In this document: piece by piece, positions 36,182 to 48,065 of the stretch
Position numbering within the stretch: position 1 is the stretch's first letter
Layout: each line of letters opens with the position of its first letter
Notes under the pieces: model-generated
What the model saw: only the letters and a program-made list of their open reading frames with translations
Databases searched by the model: none
What the model was told of the DNA's origin: nothing
Translations under genes and position numbers: made by a program
Origin: Pseudoscleropodium purum
Lineage: Eukaryota > Streptophyta > Bryopsida > Hypnales > Brachytheciaceae
NCBI GenBank assembly: GCA_963969395.1
Contig: OZ017798.1
Span: forward strand, 18,406,173 to 18,470,172
Direction: 5' to 3'
Length of the DNA stretch: 64,000 bases

Positions 36182-38060
36182 CACACAGGCATCCTGGACA
36201 TACAAATCCCAAACTGTGCGTCAAAAAACACATTGGTAGCAGGTTGAGCACAAGAGACTCATCAGTAGTAATAGATAATGTTTCACGTTCGACAAACCAT
36301 GATCATGTCCTGTCAATTTGGGGTAAGACGTAACACCCTTTTTATCAAACATTGCTGTGGAGGAACCTAAATATATTGGACGCAAATGTTACTAACAAGA
36401 CGACAGTGTTTCAGTTGACACAAGTCATAAGTCATTCAACCACTTATTTATAACAAGTCTACGGCCATAAGTTCACACTCACTCACCTGAGGACTAGCTC
36501 CACACACCAAAGAGCTTCTCGTTTGTTGCCCTTGACGCAATGAAAGTCGAGTGAATGCAGACATTTGATGGTTCGATGTCTTCAAACTTCAAAAGATTCG
36601 ACAAAGTAACATCATAAATAAAACTCTAACTTCGTATCTAGAGAAAGTGTAAAATGAATCTATACAAATCTTTGACTCTCTTTCAGGCGCATGTTCACAG
36701 TCTATCAAGTGAAGCCCCTTCTCAAAAAGCATGCAGTATCTGAAACCTTGAGTAAACGTCCAGAAAGTATATAAGTATCAATCTTCTCCTTTAATTCTCT
36801 TCTCCAAAAAGCTCCAGGCAGGTAGAAACCTTTCTTGCTTGGTTCTCCAAACCCAACCTCAACATCAGCAGCGTCCAATGCACAACACAACAAGCTTCAA
36901 AACTTGACTCTAGCATACACACAAAGTGTCATGTATGACAGCTAATATCTTCAAGTCTGTTCAAGTGCGTCCATAACTTGTCTATTTCGTACAGTTCCTT
37001 TGTCTTCAGCACGAATAACTTCCATTGTATGCAGCTTCCAAAATATTGACCAGAACTTCACTTCAGTCCCACGTGAAGTTTCATTTATGAATCTGTGTCT
37101 TCAAATCTTCCAATCCCTTTAATTGTATGTATTATCTTTCTGTTTTGTGAACCCCCCTCCAAATTGCTAAACTCTCAATTCGGGGAGAAAACACCCTCAG
37201 CAGTTTCCTACATCAACAACCACCGATGTATGCAGCCTTAATACAAAGCTATAGTCAATAAAAAAATTCATATAACATAGGAAACAATCTCTCCAGGTCT
37301 TCTGCTCTCTTTCAACTGTGTCTGATCAATTCTCCACACTGCTAAACCCTGACCGCTCAGGCCGCTGAGGAAGGAAGAAACAACAACACTTCGGCATCAA
37401 CACGAACGACTTCTGATCCATCCAGCTCCCGAAAACCTGACGGGAACTTCACTTAAGTTCGGAGAAAGTTGAAAATGTGAAAGTATCAATCTCTAACATA
37501 TACTGAAACTTGCACAGATACAAATCCTACTTATGAAGAGCAAGAAACCCAAATAACAGCATCTAAAATCTTGATTTCAACTAAGAAACAATCGTCGTAT
37601 AAGATCAGTCTCATCGAATTTGCCGCTCCCTTACCAACTGCTCCGACTCTATACACCAAATTGCCAAACCCTAACAATAGAGAGGAAAACACCGTTGACA
37701 TGAACAATGTTCGATATATGCAACAAGTTCCATACCCTAACTTCAATCTAACCTCAATCTATATGAATCAATCTCTGTAAGTTCTTGAGCTACATTTCAC
37801 CTGTGTCTGTTCCTAACTCCAAGTTGCCAAACCCTAACGTCAGGAAGACAATGAGCTCCCTATGGACAGCCCTCAAGGCAGCAGCTCCATAGGAGCAACA
37901 GTCAATGCAATCTACACTTCAATCTAGACTATCATATAAAAATCATTTCACCGAAATTTTCAGCCACCTCCCAACTCTGTTCTTGCATTTCTCCGAATTG
38001 TTAAACCCTAATGTATGCAAAAAGCTTCCAAATTTGACTGTGTTGCAGAGAAGGGATTAT
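36182..38060 (-). repeat. Degenerate tandem repeats of ~165-175 bp upstream of the PDF/PPR gene
   Basis: Phrases such as 'aattgctaaaccctaa' recur near 37165, 37338, 37672, 37822 and 38004, spaced by about 150-182 bp or twice that. A second landmark, 'agctYccRaaaaYMtgacSRgaacttcact', occurs near 37035 and 37425. Sequence is GC-richer than the intergenic average and probably an intron or leader of the PDF/PPR gene. Open frames inside (for example 36705-36893) look like repeat by-products. Confidence 0.45.
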
Positions 38061-38115
38061 ACGTACGGTTAATGCTCTGAAGGTTTCTTACTCAGTTGCA
38101 AAGGTTCACCAGGCA

Positions 38116-38683
38116 GTGGAGACTCAACGAGCGGACCAAAAAATCCTGCTGCAGCAAGAAGAGATGTCCACCCACCAAATGCATCAACCTCACGACCCTC
38201 CCTCAGGAACCAATTCATACATCTGGAGGTTGAATTTGAGCACTTGCACTTTGCAGCGGTGTCTTAGGGACTTGATAATTTTGTTCAGGAGCCGCGTCCA
38301 AGATACTTGTTGTTGACGAAGGCTGATGAGTCGATTTTAGAATCCAAGAATCTCTTGAGTGACAATAGAAATGAAAGTCATCAAATCCACGGTCTGAGGA
38401 ATCATGTTCGCCATTCAAAATGGTGGCTGATCCGCTACAACACAATCGGCCACCCTGCTAACGACCATTTCCTGAGCATCCTCTCACTCCTCAATCTCCT
38501 GTCTTCCAATGCTCCCTCCCCAGGTAGTGCAAGCCAAACGCAAGCCTGAAGCACCTTCGACCAAATTCACACAGACTAAGAAACGAAGTCTGATCGGCCA
38601 ATCGACACAAGAGCACTCCGTCTTCTACAAAGCAATGAAACTGGAGATCGAATGCAATTCAACAGATGCTTGATGCTCGCCAT
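38116..38683 (-). other. Possible 5' exons or leader of the PDF/PPR gene (uncertain)
   Basis: On the minus strand an ATG at 38683 opens a 35-codon frame with a mitochondrial-leader look (MASIKHLLNCIRSPVSLLCR, then RRSALVSIGRSDF). Two further exon-like frames follow: one with TPLQSASAQIQPPD before a GTATGA donor, and one with TSLLAAAGFFGPLVESP ending near 38110. I could not join them into a single frame with good splice sites. They may be 5' UTR or a separate degraded gene. Confidence 0.25.
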
Positions 38684-38689
38684 TGAATA

Positions 38690-39527
38690 AAATCCAAATG
38701 TGCCCAAATCCTCTCAAAGGCCGGCTCTACAAATTGCACCAGCTCTCTCTCTACCAGAAAATCGACAAGAAATTTGCAATTTCTGACGCCGGGAACTTTA
38801 CGACAGACTGATGCTTCTCATAATATTTGAATTTTGGGGGATTGAGAGCATGGGATTGCATTAGCCATTGTAGACAGAGTATAGGTTACAATATGTCCTT
38901 GTATTTGAAATATTTGTTGAATAGGACAATGTATTCAATTTATATTTTAATGCATTTTTAGGTTCAATCTATTTGTAAGAAAAGTAGAGTTGGTGATGCA
39001 CATAATTGATCTAAGAAAGTCAAAAAAAATTAAATTGTCACTGACAATATCATAGAAAAATTGTTAATTTTACAAAAATTAGTGTAATTTTTGGCAATTT
39101 TCAACTTTTTGATATTGCCAATGAACTATTTTTACATCGAGTCTTCTTGGACACCATGTGCCTTCATTCAAACTTTTTGGAGTTCTAGTGCACTAGAATT
39201 TTGAAAAATATTCAATATGGGAAGATACATTTTTAGTGTGATGGAATCTAGACATCCAATAATATCTCCCCATTGAATTGATAATCTCAGTCGCAATTGG
39301 AAACCAACCCAAAATTTGGGATTCTAGCAACTAATTCAACACCCTATTGGGAACATTCTTAGGACAAGCTTCCATGTAGAATCAAGACCAGTGAAGCCCA
39401 CCAATTAGTGGTGGAATAGGAATCCAATTTTTTTTGGAACTCTCATTCCATCATTGATTGGGAAGTTTCATTAGCCTCAACCCCACATATAAAGAGTTCC
39501 CTTAGTATCAAAAACCCCATTTGTACC
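38690..39527. other. Intergenic, nothing recognised
   Basis: AT-rich after ~38830; no exon or transposon end seen. Confidence 0.35.
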
Positions 39528-39992
39528 TTAAGTTAGGCTATTTGTTTTGTTTGTTTGTTATATTAGGATCTCTTAGACCGTGCATCCCTTGGTTGCATTC
39601 TTGATACCATCAAAAAAACCTTGGTAAGAAGGGGTGCATGGACTTGGTTTCGTGGTGTTAGTGACCTATGATGTGAAAGTTATTAAATTTCAAAGTTCTT
39701 ATAATGAGAAAATTAAAAAATTACTTTTACTTTTATTTTGACCATGGCAATAAGACTAGGTAAGCTAGTTCTATACTTTAAGTTAAGATGTTTGTTTTGT
39801 TTTATATGGTGAGATTTCTTGAACTGTGTGTCCACTGGTTGTGTTCTTAGTATCATTGGAAAGCTCTCTATGAGGAGGGATGCATAGGCTTTGTTTTGGG
39901 ACATTTGGACCTAAGGTGTGAAAGTTATTGAATTTCTAAGTTTTAATGAATTAAAAAATTAGAAAATTACTTTTACTTTTATTTAGACTGTG
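39528..39992. repeat. Two-copy tandem repeat, 250-bp period
   Basis: 'ttaagttaRgMtRtttgttttg' at 39528 and 39778 starts two copies that share 'ggttgYRttctt', 'gatgcatRg', 'gtgaaagttattRaattt' and end 'aaaattacttttacttttattt'. Copies are diverged. It lies ~570 bp before the LIP1 start. Confidence 0.65.
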
Positions 39993-40561
39993 GATGAAAT
40001 TCGTGGACGAGAACAACGTGGATGGGATGAGAACGAATGTGGATGGATGAGAAGCGAGGGTAAACAGGTGAAGTGACGGAGAACCGGTTGTTCCTTGTGG
40101 CTCCCATGCTCCCCAACACTTCTGGCTCTCATGCCGATCGCCCATGCGATCGCACCACGCCGGAGCAGGGTTTTGTTGCACCTGCCTGTGATCGCGTAAC
40201 GCTCCTCCGAGCTGAACAATTCTCTCTCTTCAAGAACTTCAGCGATTCATTCAAACTCAAGAATTTCTTTCGAATTTTTTCGAATTTTTCTACAATTTCC
40301 TAATGCTTGTCGCGAGAAATGCCGTGATTCTGCTATTACGGTAGGGTTTATTGGATCCACCTCATTAGATAGGACCATTTTTCCTTCGAAGGTTTCTGTA
40401 AGCTTCAATTTTTCTCCGGCGGGATTGCGAGTTAGTGTCCCTGCGATTTTGGAAAACAGTGTAACCTTATAATTCCTACAATTCGGATTGCGGTGGGCGG
40501 TTCTAGTTAAGCGGTGTGGTTGTGGTGAGTAGTTTTTGCGGTGTAAATCCATTAGTTGAAG
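39993..40561 (+). promoter_or_regulatory. LIP1 promoter/5' UTR region
   Basis: GC rises from about 39990 up to the LIP1 ATG at 40562. An in-frame TTG two codons earlier is not a credible start. No core promoter element is clear. Confidence 0.4.
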
Positions 40562-42966
40562 ATGAAGGGAGGAGGAAGAGTTTTAGGGCTTCCCGCTCTC
40601 TTGTGGTACAGGCAGAGGGCATCCGTTTTAGGGCAACAGATGCGAGGTGCTGCCACCACGAGTGAGTTTTCAACTCCAGCAACTCCTGCTCTCAGCTCAT
40701 TGCGGGAGAAACTGGCGAAAGGAGGTCCGAGTTTGGTCGACTTCATCACGCACTCGAGCTCCGCACCGGAGGGATACTCGGTGGAAGTGGGCACCAAGAA
40801 GAACCCGCGGCCGAAACCGGATTGGATGAAGATGGTGGTGCCAGGCGGCGACAAGTATGCTGCAATTAAGTCGAAATTGCGGGAATTGAAGCTGAATACG
40901 GTCTGCGAGGAGGCTCGGTGCCCTAATATTGGAGAGTGCTGGACAGGGGGCGAAACCGGCACTGCTACTGCTACCATTATGATACTCGGGGATACGTGTA
41001 CACGGGGTTGCCGGTATGTATTGGGAATTTCGGTTTGCTTTATTCCCTACCAATTCTGTAAGATAGAGGATACTATTTAAGCATATGTGAGAATGTGGTT
41101 TTTGGGAGATCACTTTGGGTATTGGAACCAAATCTGTTGAGATCAAATGTTTATCACTATGTGCGAATTTCGTATGCAATTTCGATTTGCGAAGTTGTAG
41201 ACTACTGTAAGTGACAGTATGAAACCGTAATTTGCATTCGAAGATCAGTGACCCAAGACCTTTATTCGTGCTTGCACTGCTTGCTAATAAGTTCAACCAA
41301 GTGTATGAATAAACGAGTTGGTGTTGGTAAGTGGTGTCCGTATGTGATACGCGATCAGGTTACTAGCGGTTTAGTATCCTCTACCTAATGGGGGAAGCTT
41401 TAAGACTGTATGATGTTTCTATTAATGCATTGGAGAATTGTTTCGGTACTCATGGTTACTAGTTTGGGAATTCTGGCATGATAACAAGCTGCATTTTTCT
41501 GCAGGTTTTGTGCTGTGAAAACTTCACGAGCTCCTCCACCGGCGGATCCTGAAGAACCATTGCGAGTTGCGGAAGCTATAGTAGCGTGGGGATTGGATTA
41601 TGTTGTGCTGACTAGTGTTGACAGAGATGATATGCTTGATCAGGGCAGTTCACACTTCGCTGAGACTGTGAGGAACCTGAAAGAGAGGAAGCCATCTATG
41701 TTGGTTGAAGCTCTTGGTATGCTATTTCTCCTCTGTTGTCAACTCTTTTCTTTACCTTTTAATTGAAATTCCAAGCCCTAAAGGACCAATTGAATCTCAT
41801 GCAATTTTTTGTAGTTATAATGGGGACTATCCTTTGTTTCTTTTTTGACCAACATATGAACTGTTCTCTAGTGAATCTGGCGATAGTAAATTTGAAATTT
41901 ATTTTCACACTATAATCAATCAAATTGGTCAATATGAACGATGGATCCTTGATCGCTTAGGGTTTAAATTTGTTTTTAGTTGTTCATGTGAATGAAGTTG
42001 AGTAGTCGAAAAGCATCCTTCAAATGGTGAACAACTGAGATTTGTGTCTACTCTGCAGTTCCAGATTTTCGTGGTGATCCGGAGTGTGTGGAGAGGGTTG
42101 CAACGTCTGGGCTTGACGTTTTTGCACACAATATTGAGACTGTTGAGGAGCTTCAAAGCTCTGTACGGGATCGAAGGGCTAACTTCAAGCAATCACTGGA
42201 TGTGTTGCGCTTGGCGAAGAAGTATGCACCCCCAGGCACCCTCACTAAGACATCGATAATGCTTGGTTGTGGCGAGACTCCTGCTCAGGTATTCTTCATC
42301 ATTGTGGGTTTCCCTTGAAATTTTTCTTGCAGAGTAGTGAGATTATGTTTCACTACACCTCACAAATCGTTGACACCACTGCATCACGGTTTGCTCTTTG
42401 GGGGTCACTAGGGTAGAGAGTACTATTTGTGTCACTTTAAGCATTCAGCATATGCAGGAGTGTGATATTTGGTTGAGTGGTTGCAGGTTGTGAACACAAT
42501 GAAGAGTGTGCGGGAGGCAGGTGTGGATGTGATGACACTGGGGCAGTACATGAGGCCCACAAAGCGGCACATGCCCGTTTCAGAGTTTGTTACCCCCGAG
42601 GCCTTCGAAGAGTATCGCAAGTTGGGCGATGAATTGGTGGGGTTCTGACACTTCTTCATGTGTACTGGGTTTTTTTTCACTGAATTCTTCAGCAATTAAA
42701 AAGCAGTTGTTCGGTTTTTGTAGCTTAGTGAAGCCATTTGGGACATTTGCAGTTTCTTCATGACACATTGTATTGACAACTTGTTTGCTTCACAGGGATT
42801 CCGATATGTGGCGTCAGGGCCAATGGTGCGCTCATCGTATAAGGCTGGGGAGTATTTTATCAAGTCTATGATTGACGAAGACCGTGAAAGACAGCGACAT
42901 GCCAATCCAGAGAGTGAATATTACCCTTCGGATTTGCATGTCCACCAAAGAAGTGTCAGTCTCTGA
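40562..42966 (+). CDS. LIP1: Lipoyl synthase, mitochondrial, five exons, complete
   Basis: Radical SAM enzyme that inserts two sulfurs into protein-bound octanoyl chains to make lipoyl cofactor for pyruvate and 2-oxoglutarate dehydrogenase E2 and glycine cleavage H protein. Exons: 40562-41013, 41505-41716, 42059-42288, 42487-42636 and 42796-42966; 404 residues, all phases closed. The N-terminus ([18 protein letters not shown]) looks like a mitochondrial presequence. The auxiliary Fe-S motif [12 protein letters not shown] gives C115, C120 and C126. The radical SAM motif CTRGCRFC (C146, C150, C153) is split by intron 1. Other marks are [40 protein letters not shown] and the C-terminal RSSY (360-363). 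Mitochondrial rather than plastid type is inferred from the leader and the RSSYKAGE tail. Intron 2 carries a ~190-bp TTAA element. Confidence 0.95.
41775..41963 (+). mobile_element. Small (~190-bp) TTAA element in LIP1 intron 2
   Basis: Starts GCCCTAAAGGACCAATTG and ends GGATCCTTGATCGCTTAGGGT before TTAA (41964-41967); the left flank has decayed to CCAA. The interior aligns with the XPB intron 7 element (ATGGGGACTATCCTT, TTTTTTGACCAACATATG, CTGGCGATA). More diverged and ~40 bp shorter than the other two. Confidence 0.55.
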
Positions 42967-44240
42967 TCTGAACTTTGGGCAACAGCATTTGTATGTGTGG
43001 AGTGTGTCACTCTATACTATGATTCTACGATTCTTTTGTACAATGACGTTATATTCTATAAACCCGATGATATCTGTGGGACCTTCAATTGCGTTGGTTA
43101 TTACTGCAGTAGGATCCTTTTCTGCGGAAGTGTAGTAACTGGATTCTCGATTCGTATATGATCATCAAGCAGTTTATTAGGAGAGGGAAGTGTTGGACGA
43201 AGCGAATGTTTCAAGTAGAGCATCAGATTGGTGGATCTGTCTCTAGAAACATATCTATTTGAAGGTTGGAGGAGAAGATAAGAGTTGAGGGAAAAATGGT
43301 GATGGCAATGAGCGAAACAGCTCAGAGTTTCATTTTTTTTAATATTTGCAGTGAAGATCCAATTGTATTGGCTACTTTTTGGCTATATATTGGAAGACCT
43401 TGAAGCCGCGACCTTGAGATATGTGAAATCAGGTTGCCAAGGTGCTCCAGCTATAGCTGCCAGCAAGGTGACTTTTTGAAAGATTTGTCTTCTGATTGGC
43501 ACTTTCTGCATTGCCTGGAGTTTTATTTTGAATGTAGCACAATCATTTGCATGGAATATTGGCGCAGGATCCTTCAAAGAAAGTTATCGTTGTGGAATCC
43601 TGATCGGTACCTTACGAACAGGAATAATTTAAGTTAGTGAGAATACAATGTTCATCTGCAACTATTGTATTATTGTGGTCTGGTTTTATGCTGAAGGAGA
43701 GTTTTTTATGGAGCTTGGGCAAAAAAGACCTGTAAATTGAAGGATTTTATGTTTTAGAATGTCGATGTTGTCACCATTCAATTTCAATTTAACACGAAAT
43801 TTTTTTCTTGAAGGTCCCTGCATCCAGGGGCACATCCAGTCAGGGATCTTCGGAGAATGGTTAGAGCTAATTTACAAATGAGTAGTAACGGCAAGGTCAT
43901 TTTCAAACTCAATTTCAATCTCTACTGTATCTCCCAGAATATATAGTTTTTATGTCCAATTTAACTCAACAAAATGCAGCCTGAGAATTTGACTTCTATT
44001 GCATTCACATTTTGAAAATTTCCAGACATCTATGAATTTATGCAATAGCAAGTTTCATGTCTTAAGAATCCAAATTACATAATATTGTGTTTTCAAAAAT
44101 TTAAAAATGCCAATTTAGGCACTCTTGTGCACCATAGAAATATAGATGTGCAATTTTAAAGATTTTCAAGTGAAATTCAAATATTTGTCTATTTATGGGA
44201 AAATAAGGTATCACTCTCTACACTCCACTATCAACAGTTG
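42967..44240 (+). other. LIP1 3' UTR and downstream flank
   Basis: GC-moderate to about 43640, likely including transcribed 3' UTR, then AT-rich. No second gene is visible. Confidence 0.35.
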
Positions 44241-44254
44241 TACTTAAATTCTAG

Positions 44255-44530
44255 GTTGAAGACAATGTTTGATTATGATTGTCTATATTGACACCTACTT
44301 GAACAAAACCAAATCTAAAACTTGGTAGTGTCTTATTGTGATCACCTATATTGACACTTGCCTACAAAACACCAAATCTAAAATAGTTTTTAGTATCATA
44401 TCTAACTGTCATTGTTTGTTGGCATCTGCTTAGGTAAGACCAAATCTAAATCTAAAACAACTTTCAATATTATGTTTGATTGTAATTGTCTATATTTACA
44501 CTAGCCTAGATGAGACCAACTTTAAATCAA
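44255..44530. repeat. Minisatellite-like repeat, ~63-78-bp units
   Basis: 'ccaaatctaaa' follows 'tctatattgacac..gcct' phrases at about 44309, 44372 and 44440, with a variant near 44518. A further unit lies near 47145, downstream of the TTAA copies, suggesting a duplicated flank. Confidence 0.55.
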
Positions 44531-44537
44531 TGATATT

Positions 44538-44945
44538 ATGAACAAATTAATTGGAAATAAGTTGGCTAGAGCAAAACTATCTATATCATTAGAACAAAGA
44601 ATTACCAATTACTACACCATATTGCAAGTGGATGAGATTGGTTAAGTGGTATTAGTTGGAAATGGAATTGCATGTATTTATGGATTAAACAAGATTCAAG
44701 CTGGAAAAATGGTTGAATTTGCCAATAGTGTGAAAGGAATGGCTTTGAATCTAGAAAATGAGAATGTAGGAATTATTATATTTGGTAGTGATACTACTAT
44801 TAAAGAAGGAGACTTTGTCAAGTGCATTAGATCTTTTGTTGATGTTCCTGTAGGAAAGGCCTTGTTAGGTTGTGTGGTTGATGCCTTAGGAGTAACTATT
44901 GATGGAAAAGGTGCTTTAAGCATTGTAGAACAAAGATGCTACTAC
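44538..44945 (+). pseudogene. atp1: Nuclear fragment of mitochondrial atp1 (ATP synthase alpha N-terminus)
   Basis: From ATG 44538 the frame reads through LEQRITNYYTILQVDEIG, a TAA stop at 44643-44645, then [24 protein letters not shown] and [10 protein letters not shown], clearly the first ~135 residues of the F1 alpha subunit. Homology fades near 44945, before the nucleotide-binding P-loop, so the gene is truncated. Most departures from the family sequence fit C-to-T or G-to-A changes: Arg to Cys four times, Arg to stop, Asp to Asn, Glu to Lys, Ala to Thr. That pattern is expected of methylated-cytosine decay in nuclear DNA. It sits between a minisatellite and TTAA elements. Best read as a NUMT. 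Confidence 0.85.
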
Positions 44946-45076
44946 AAGTCATTGTCATCCTTAAAAAAGATCTACATGTGGCACATACATTTATTTGTTT
45001 TATCCTAAATCAAGCAATCAAAGGCTTTGATCTAGTATGGATATTGGTAGGATAAGTCATTGATGTCCTTGAATAA

Positions 45077-45983
45077 CTCCTAAAGTTCCATGACTATATT
45101 CACCAAAAATGCTCAAAAAATTGCCATTGTAAAGACAAGTACCAAATTTTTGAATGAAAAAAAAAATTGACACATGAAACCATAATATCTTGTATTATGC
45201 TAACTTGGGAGCATGTGATAAAATTTTCAGAAATTTCCATTGTGTGAATTGCAAGATACAAGCATTCTCATCCACTAAAATAATTTTTTTGGCCCTACAA
45301 AAAGAGGGCAACTACACTTCACAAGCTCACTTTTCTATGAAAGAATGTCTAAAATGGTGGTGATTCTTTAAATTTTTTTTCCTAGACAAGTTGTCCACAT
45401 GCTTGGAAATTTTCAAATCATCTGGAATTGTACAAGATATAGGAAAAAAATAGTAAGCAGGGTATTGTAAAGAATGATTCAAAATACTAAATTGTTAAAA
45501 ATTGAATTATAGAATTGAAAAATGTCAATCCCAATGGTTGGAATGTTGTAATAAGCAATCTATATCCTATGATTTGATTTGATTTCCAAAATATTGAAAA
45601 ATTGAGTAAGGTAAAGGACTTCAAAGTTTATTTTAGAATAAAAATCCATAACTACCTACAAACAAAAAATCCTCATAATTTTTGTCTCCTTGATTAAAAT
45701 GGAATGATTTACAACTTAAAAAAACAATTTCAAATTTTTGTTTATGAAAAAATTGAATTTTTTATTTGCCCTCATTGTCCATTTATTAAAAAAAGTAACA
45801 TATTAGGCCATAATTTCTTACTCATATTTTCAAATGTCATGAATTTAAGTGCATATAAAATGTATTCTTCATCCCCACCTTCTATTAAAATTTGGGCCAA
45901 AAATATGGAAATCTCTAGTCACATATACCTATCCATAATTGCTATATAGCCAAAAAAAAAAAAGTATGTTGGTCCTTTATGGG
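45077..45983 (+). mobile_element. TTAA-type element, ~0.9-kb class, copy C
   Basis: 907 bp with decayed ends CTCCTAAAGTTCCATGAC and GGTCCTTTATGGG, flanked by ATAA on both sides (45073-45076, 45984-45987). Same orientation and interior order as copy A. The matching ATAA flanks suggest either paired decay or a variant target. Confidence 0.6.
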
Positions 45984-46127
45984 ATAAAGCCTCGATATGC
46001 TGCTAACATGCATGATTTTGTTTATCCTAAACCAAAAAATCAAAGGCTTTGATTATTAGAGAATCTTGTATGAAATTTTGTTGTCTTTGAAACACATGTA
46101 AGAGTCCATTCCTCACGTACTCCTTAA

Positions 46128-46800
46128 CCCATAAGGGACCAAGTTGCATTTTTTGGCTACATAGAAATTTTAGGTAGGTGCATGTGACTTGAGATTTCTA
46201 TATTTTTGGCCCAAATTTTAAGAAAAGGTGGGGACAAAGAATATATTCTATATGTACTAAATTTCATGACATTTGGAAATATGAGTCAAAAGCTATAGCC
46301 TAATATGTTGTTGCTTTTTGTACATAGGTAGTCTAGGCAATAAGAAAAATCGCTTCATTCAAAAATAGAAATTTGAAATTGGTTTCCTTGATTTATATAT
46401 TTGTGAAAAGTTTTGAATCAATCCATTTTGATCAATGAGTCAAAAGTTATGAGGAATTTTGTTTGCGGATAGTTATGGATTCTCTATTCTAAAATAAATT
46501 TTGAAATCCTTTATTTGATCCAATTTTCAATATTTTTGAAAATAAAATAAAATCATGAGATACAAATTTTATATTACAACATTACAACCATAGGGATTGG
46601 CATTTTGCAATTCTATAATTAAATTCTTAATAATTTATTATTTTTAATCATTCTCTACTACTACCTACTTGTTATTTTTTTCCTATATGTTGTACAATTC
46701 CAAATGATCTAATATTTTTAAGCATATGAACAACTTGTCTAGGAAAAATAATCCAAAGAAGCACCAGTATTTTGGTCATTTTTTCATGGAAAAGTATTTC
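46128..46800 (-). mobile_element. TTAA-type element, ~0.9-kb class, copy D, truncated
   Basis: Starts CCCATAAGGGACC after TTAA (46124-46127), in copy B orientation, and follows that family to about 46795 ('ttttttcatggaaaagt'). The remaining quarter is missing and replaced by short local repeats to ~47020. Confidence 0.58.
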
Positions 46801-47020
46801 ACTTTATCATGAAAAGTATTTCATTTTTTCATGGTAAATGAAAAAACAGTATTTATAACATATTGTATTTTGGTCATTACAAATATTGTATTTTGGTCAT
46901 TTTTTCATGGAGCTTGTAAAGTGACATACTTTTGAAAATATTGAATTTTTTCATGGGAAAGTGACATACTTGGATCATGGAGCTTGTAAAGTGACATACT
47001 TTATTTCTCACTTTATTGCT
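46795..47020. repeat. Short local repeats at the broken end of copy D
   Basis: 'tgtattttggtcatt' occurs repeatedly, and 'atggagcttgtaaagtgacatact' occurs twice with a partial third copy, all built from the element's own sequence. Looks like slippage or template switching at a repair junction. Confidence 0.6.
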
Positions 47021-47525
47021 CACTTTATTGCAATGTATAGATTGGGGAGCTTGAAATATGTGTCATGCTTTCAAATTCTTTGTTTTTATCAAATCTAAAA
47101 CGTTTGTTAGTGTATTTTTTATTGTTTATGAATTGATAGTTACTTAGGTATGACCAAATCTAAAATAATAATGTACTCACTTGTGAGATGCTACAACAAA
47201 TCTTTGTACCCTTGAAAAAGGCATGGATATGGTGCATGCATGATTTTATTTATTCTAGATTGAATAATTAAAGGATTTGATGAGTTAGCTTAAATTTGTA
47301 TAACTAGTCATTGTTGTCCTTAAGAAATCTTGGATATGGCACCTATATAATTCTATTCCTTTTAAAACCAAGAAAGGTGTCATTGGGATCTATTTAGAAA
47401 ATGAAAATGAAAATAGAATCATGTGTAAACTTAAATAAAAATGTGGTCAACCTATTACCATTTTTTTCTTTGAATTATATTATCAATGCCAATTTCTTCT
47501 TCATTCTTTTCATTATTGTACTTAA

Positions 47526-48065
47526 CTCCTAAAGCTTTGAAGTATGTTTTATCACAACATAGAGTTTTCAAGCACCCATTTATGAATGGAATTCTCATTT
47601 TTATTATTTAAAATTTCTACACAACATGTATTCAAGGAATAGCAATAAAGCACAAAAAATTTCATAACATGTGATTACATAGTTAAAATAGTTATTGTAT
47701 GACATATAGTTTTTTTAAAGCCAAGGCAATCTAGGGAGCTTGGAAAAATCTCTTTTTTCAAAAATTGAAATTTGAAATCAACTTTATATATTTTTTACAT
47801 ACTTGAAAAGCTTTAAATCATTCTATTTTGATTAATGAGTTGAATGTTAAAAGGAGTTTGAGTTTGTAGGTAGTAATAGAATTTCTACTCCCAAAATAAA
47901 ATTTGAAGTGGCTTATTCTAAACTCAATTTTTAATATTTTTGGAAAAACAAACAAACATATTATGTAATTTTTTATTACAACCATTGGTATACAAAAGAT
48001 TCAGTTCTAAAACTAAACTCTTAACAATTTAGTATTTTTTATTATCTTTTACATCTTCCTACTTA
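47526..48065 (-). mobile_element. TTAA-type element, copy H, degenerate and lacking its right part
   Basis: Left end CTCCTAAAGC follows TTAA (47522-47525). The interior carries family landmarks in copy B order (GGGAGCTTGGAAAAATC, GATTAATGAGTTGAA, ACAACCATTGG). Homology stops near 48065 without a right terminus. Confidence 0.5.

Noticed and set aside
36705..36893. 62-codon minus-strand frame upstream of the PDF exons
   Set aside because: It is made of the degenerate ~167-bp repeat sequence and lacks matching splice phases to the PDF exons.
40556..40561. Upstream TTG start for LIP1
   Set aside because: Nuclear plant genes start at ATG; the ATG at 40562 already gives a good mitochondrial leader.
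40697..41296. 199-codon minus-strand frame
   Set aside because: It lies opposite LIP1 exon 1 and intron 1 and has no recognisable domain; it is the antisense shadow of a high-GC coding exon.
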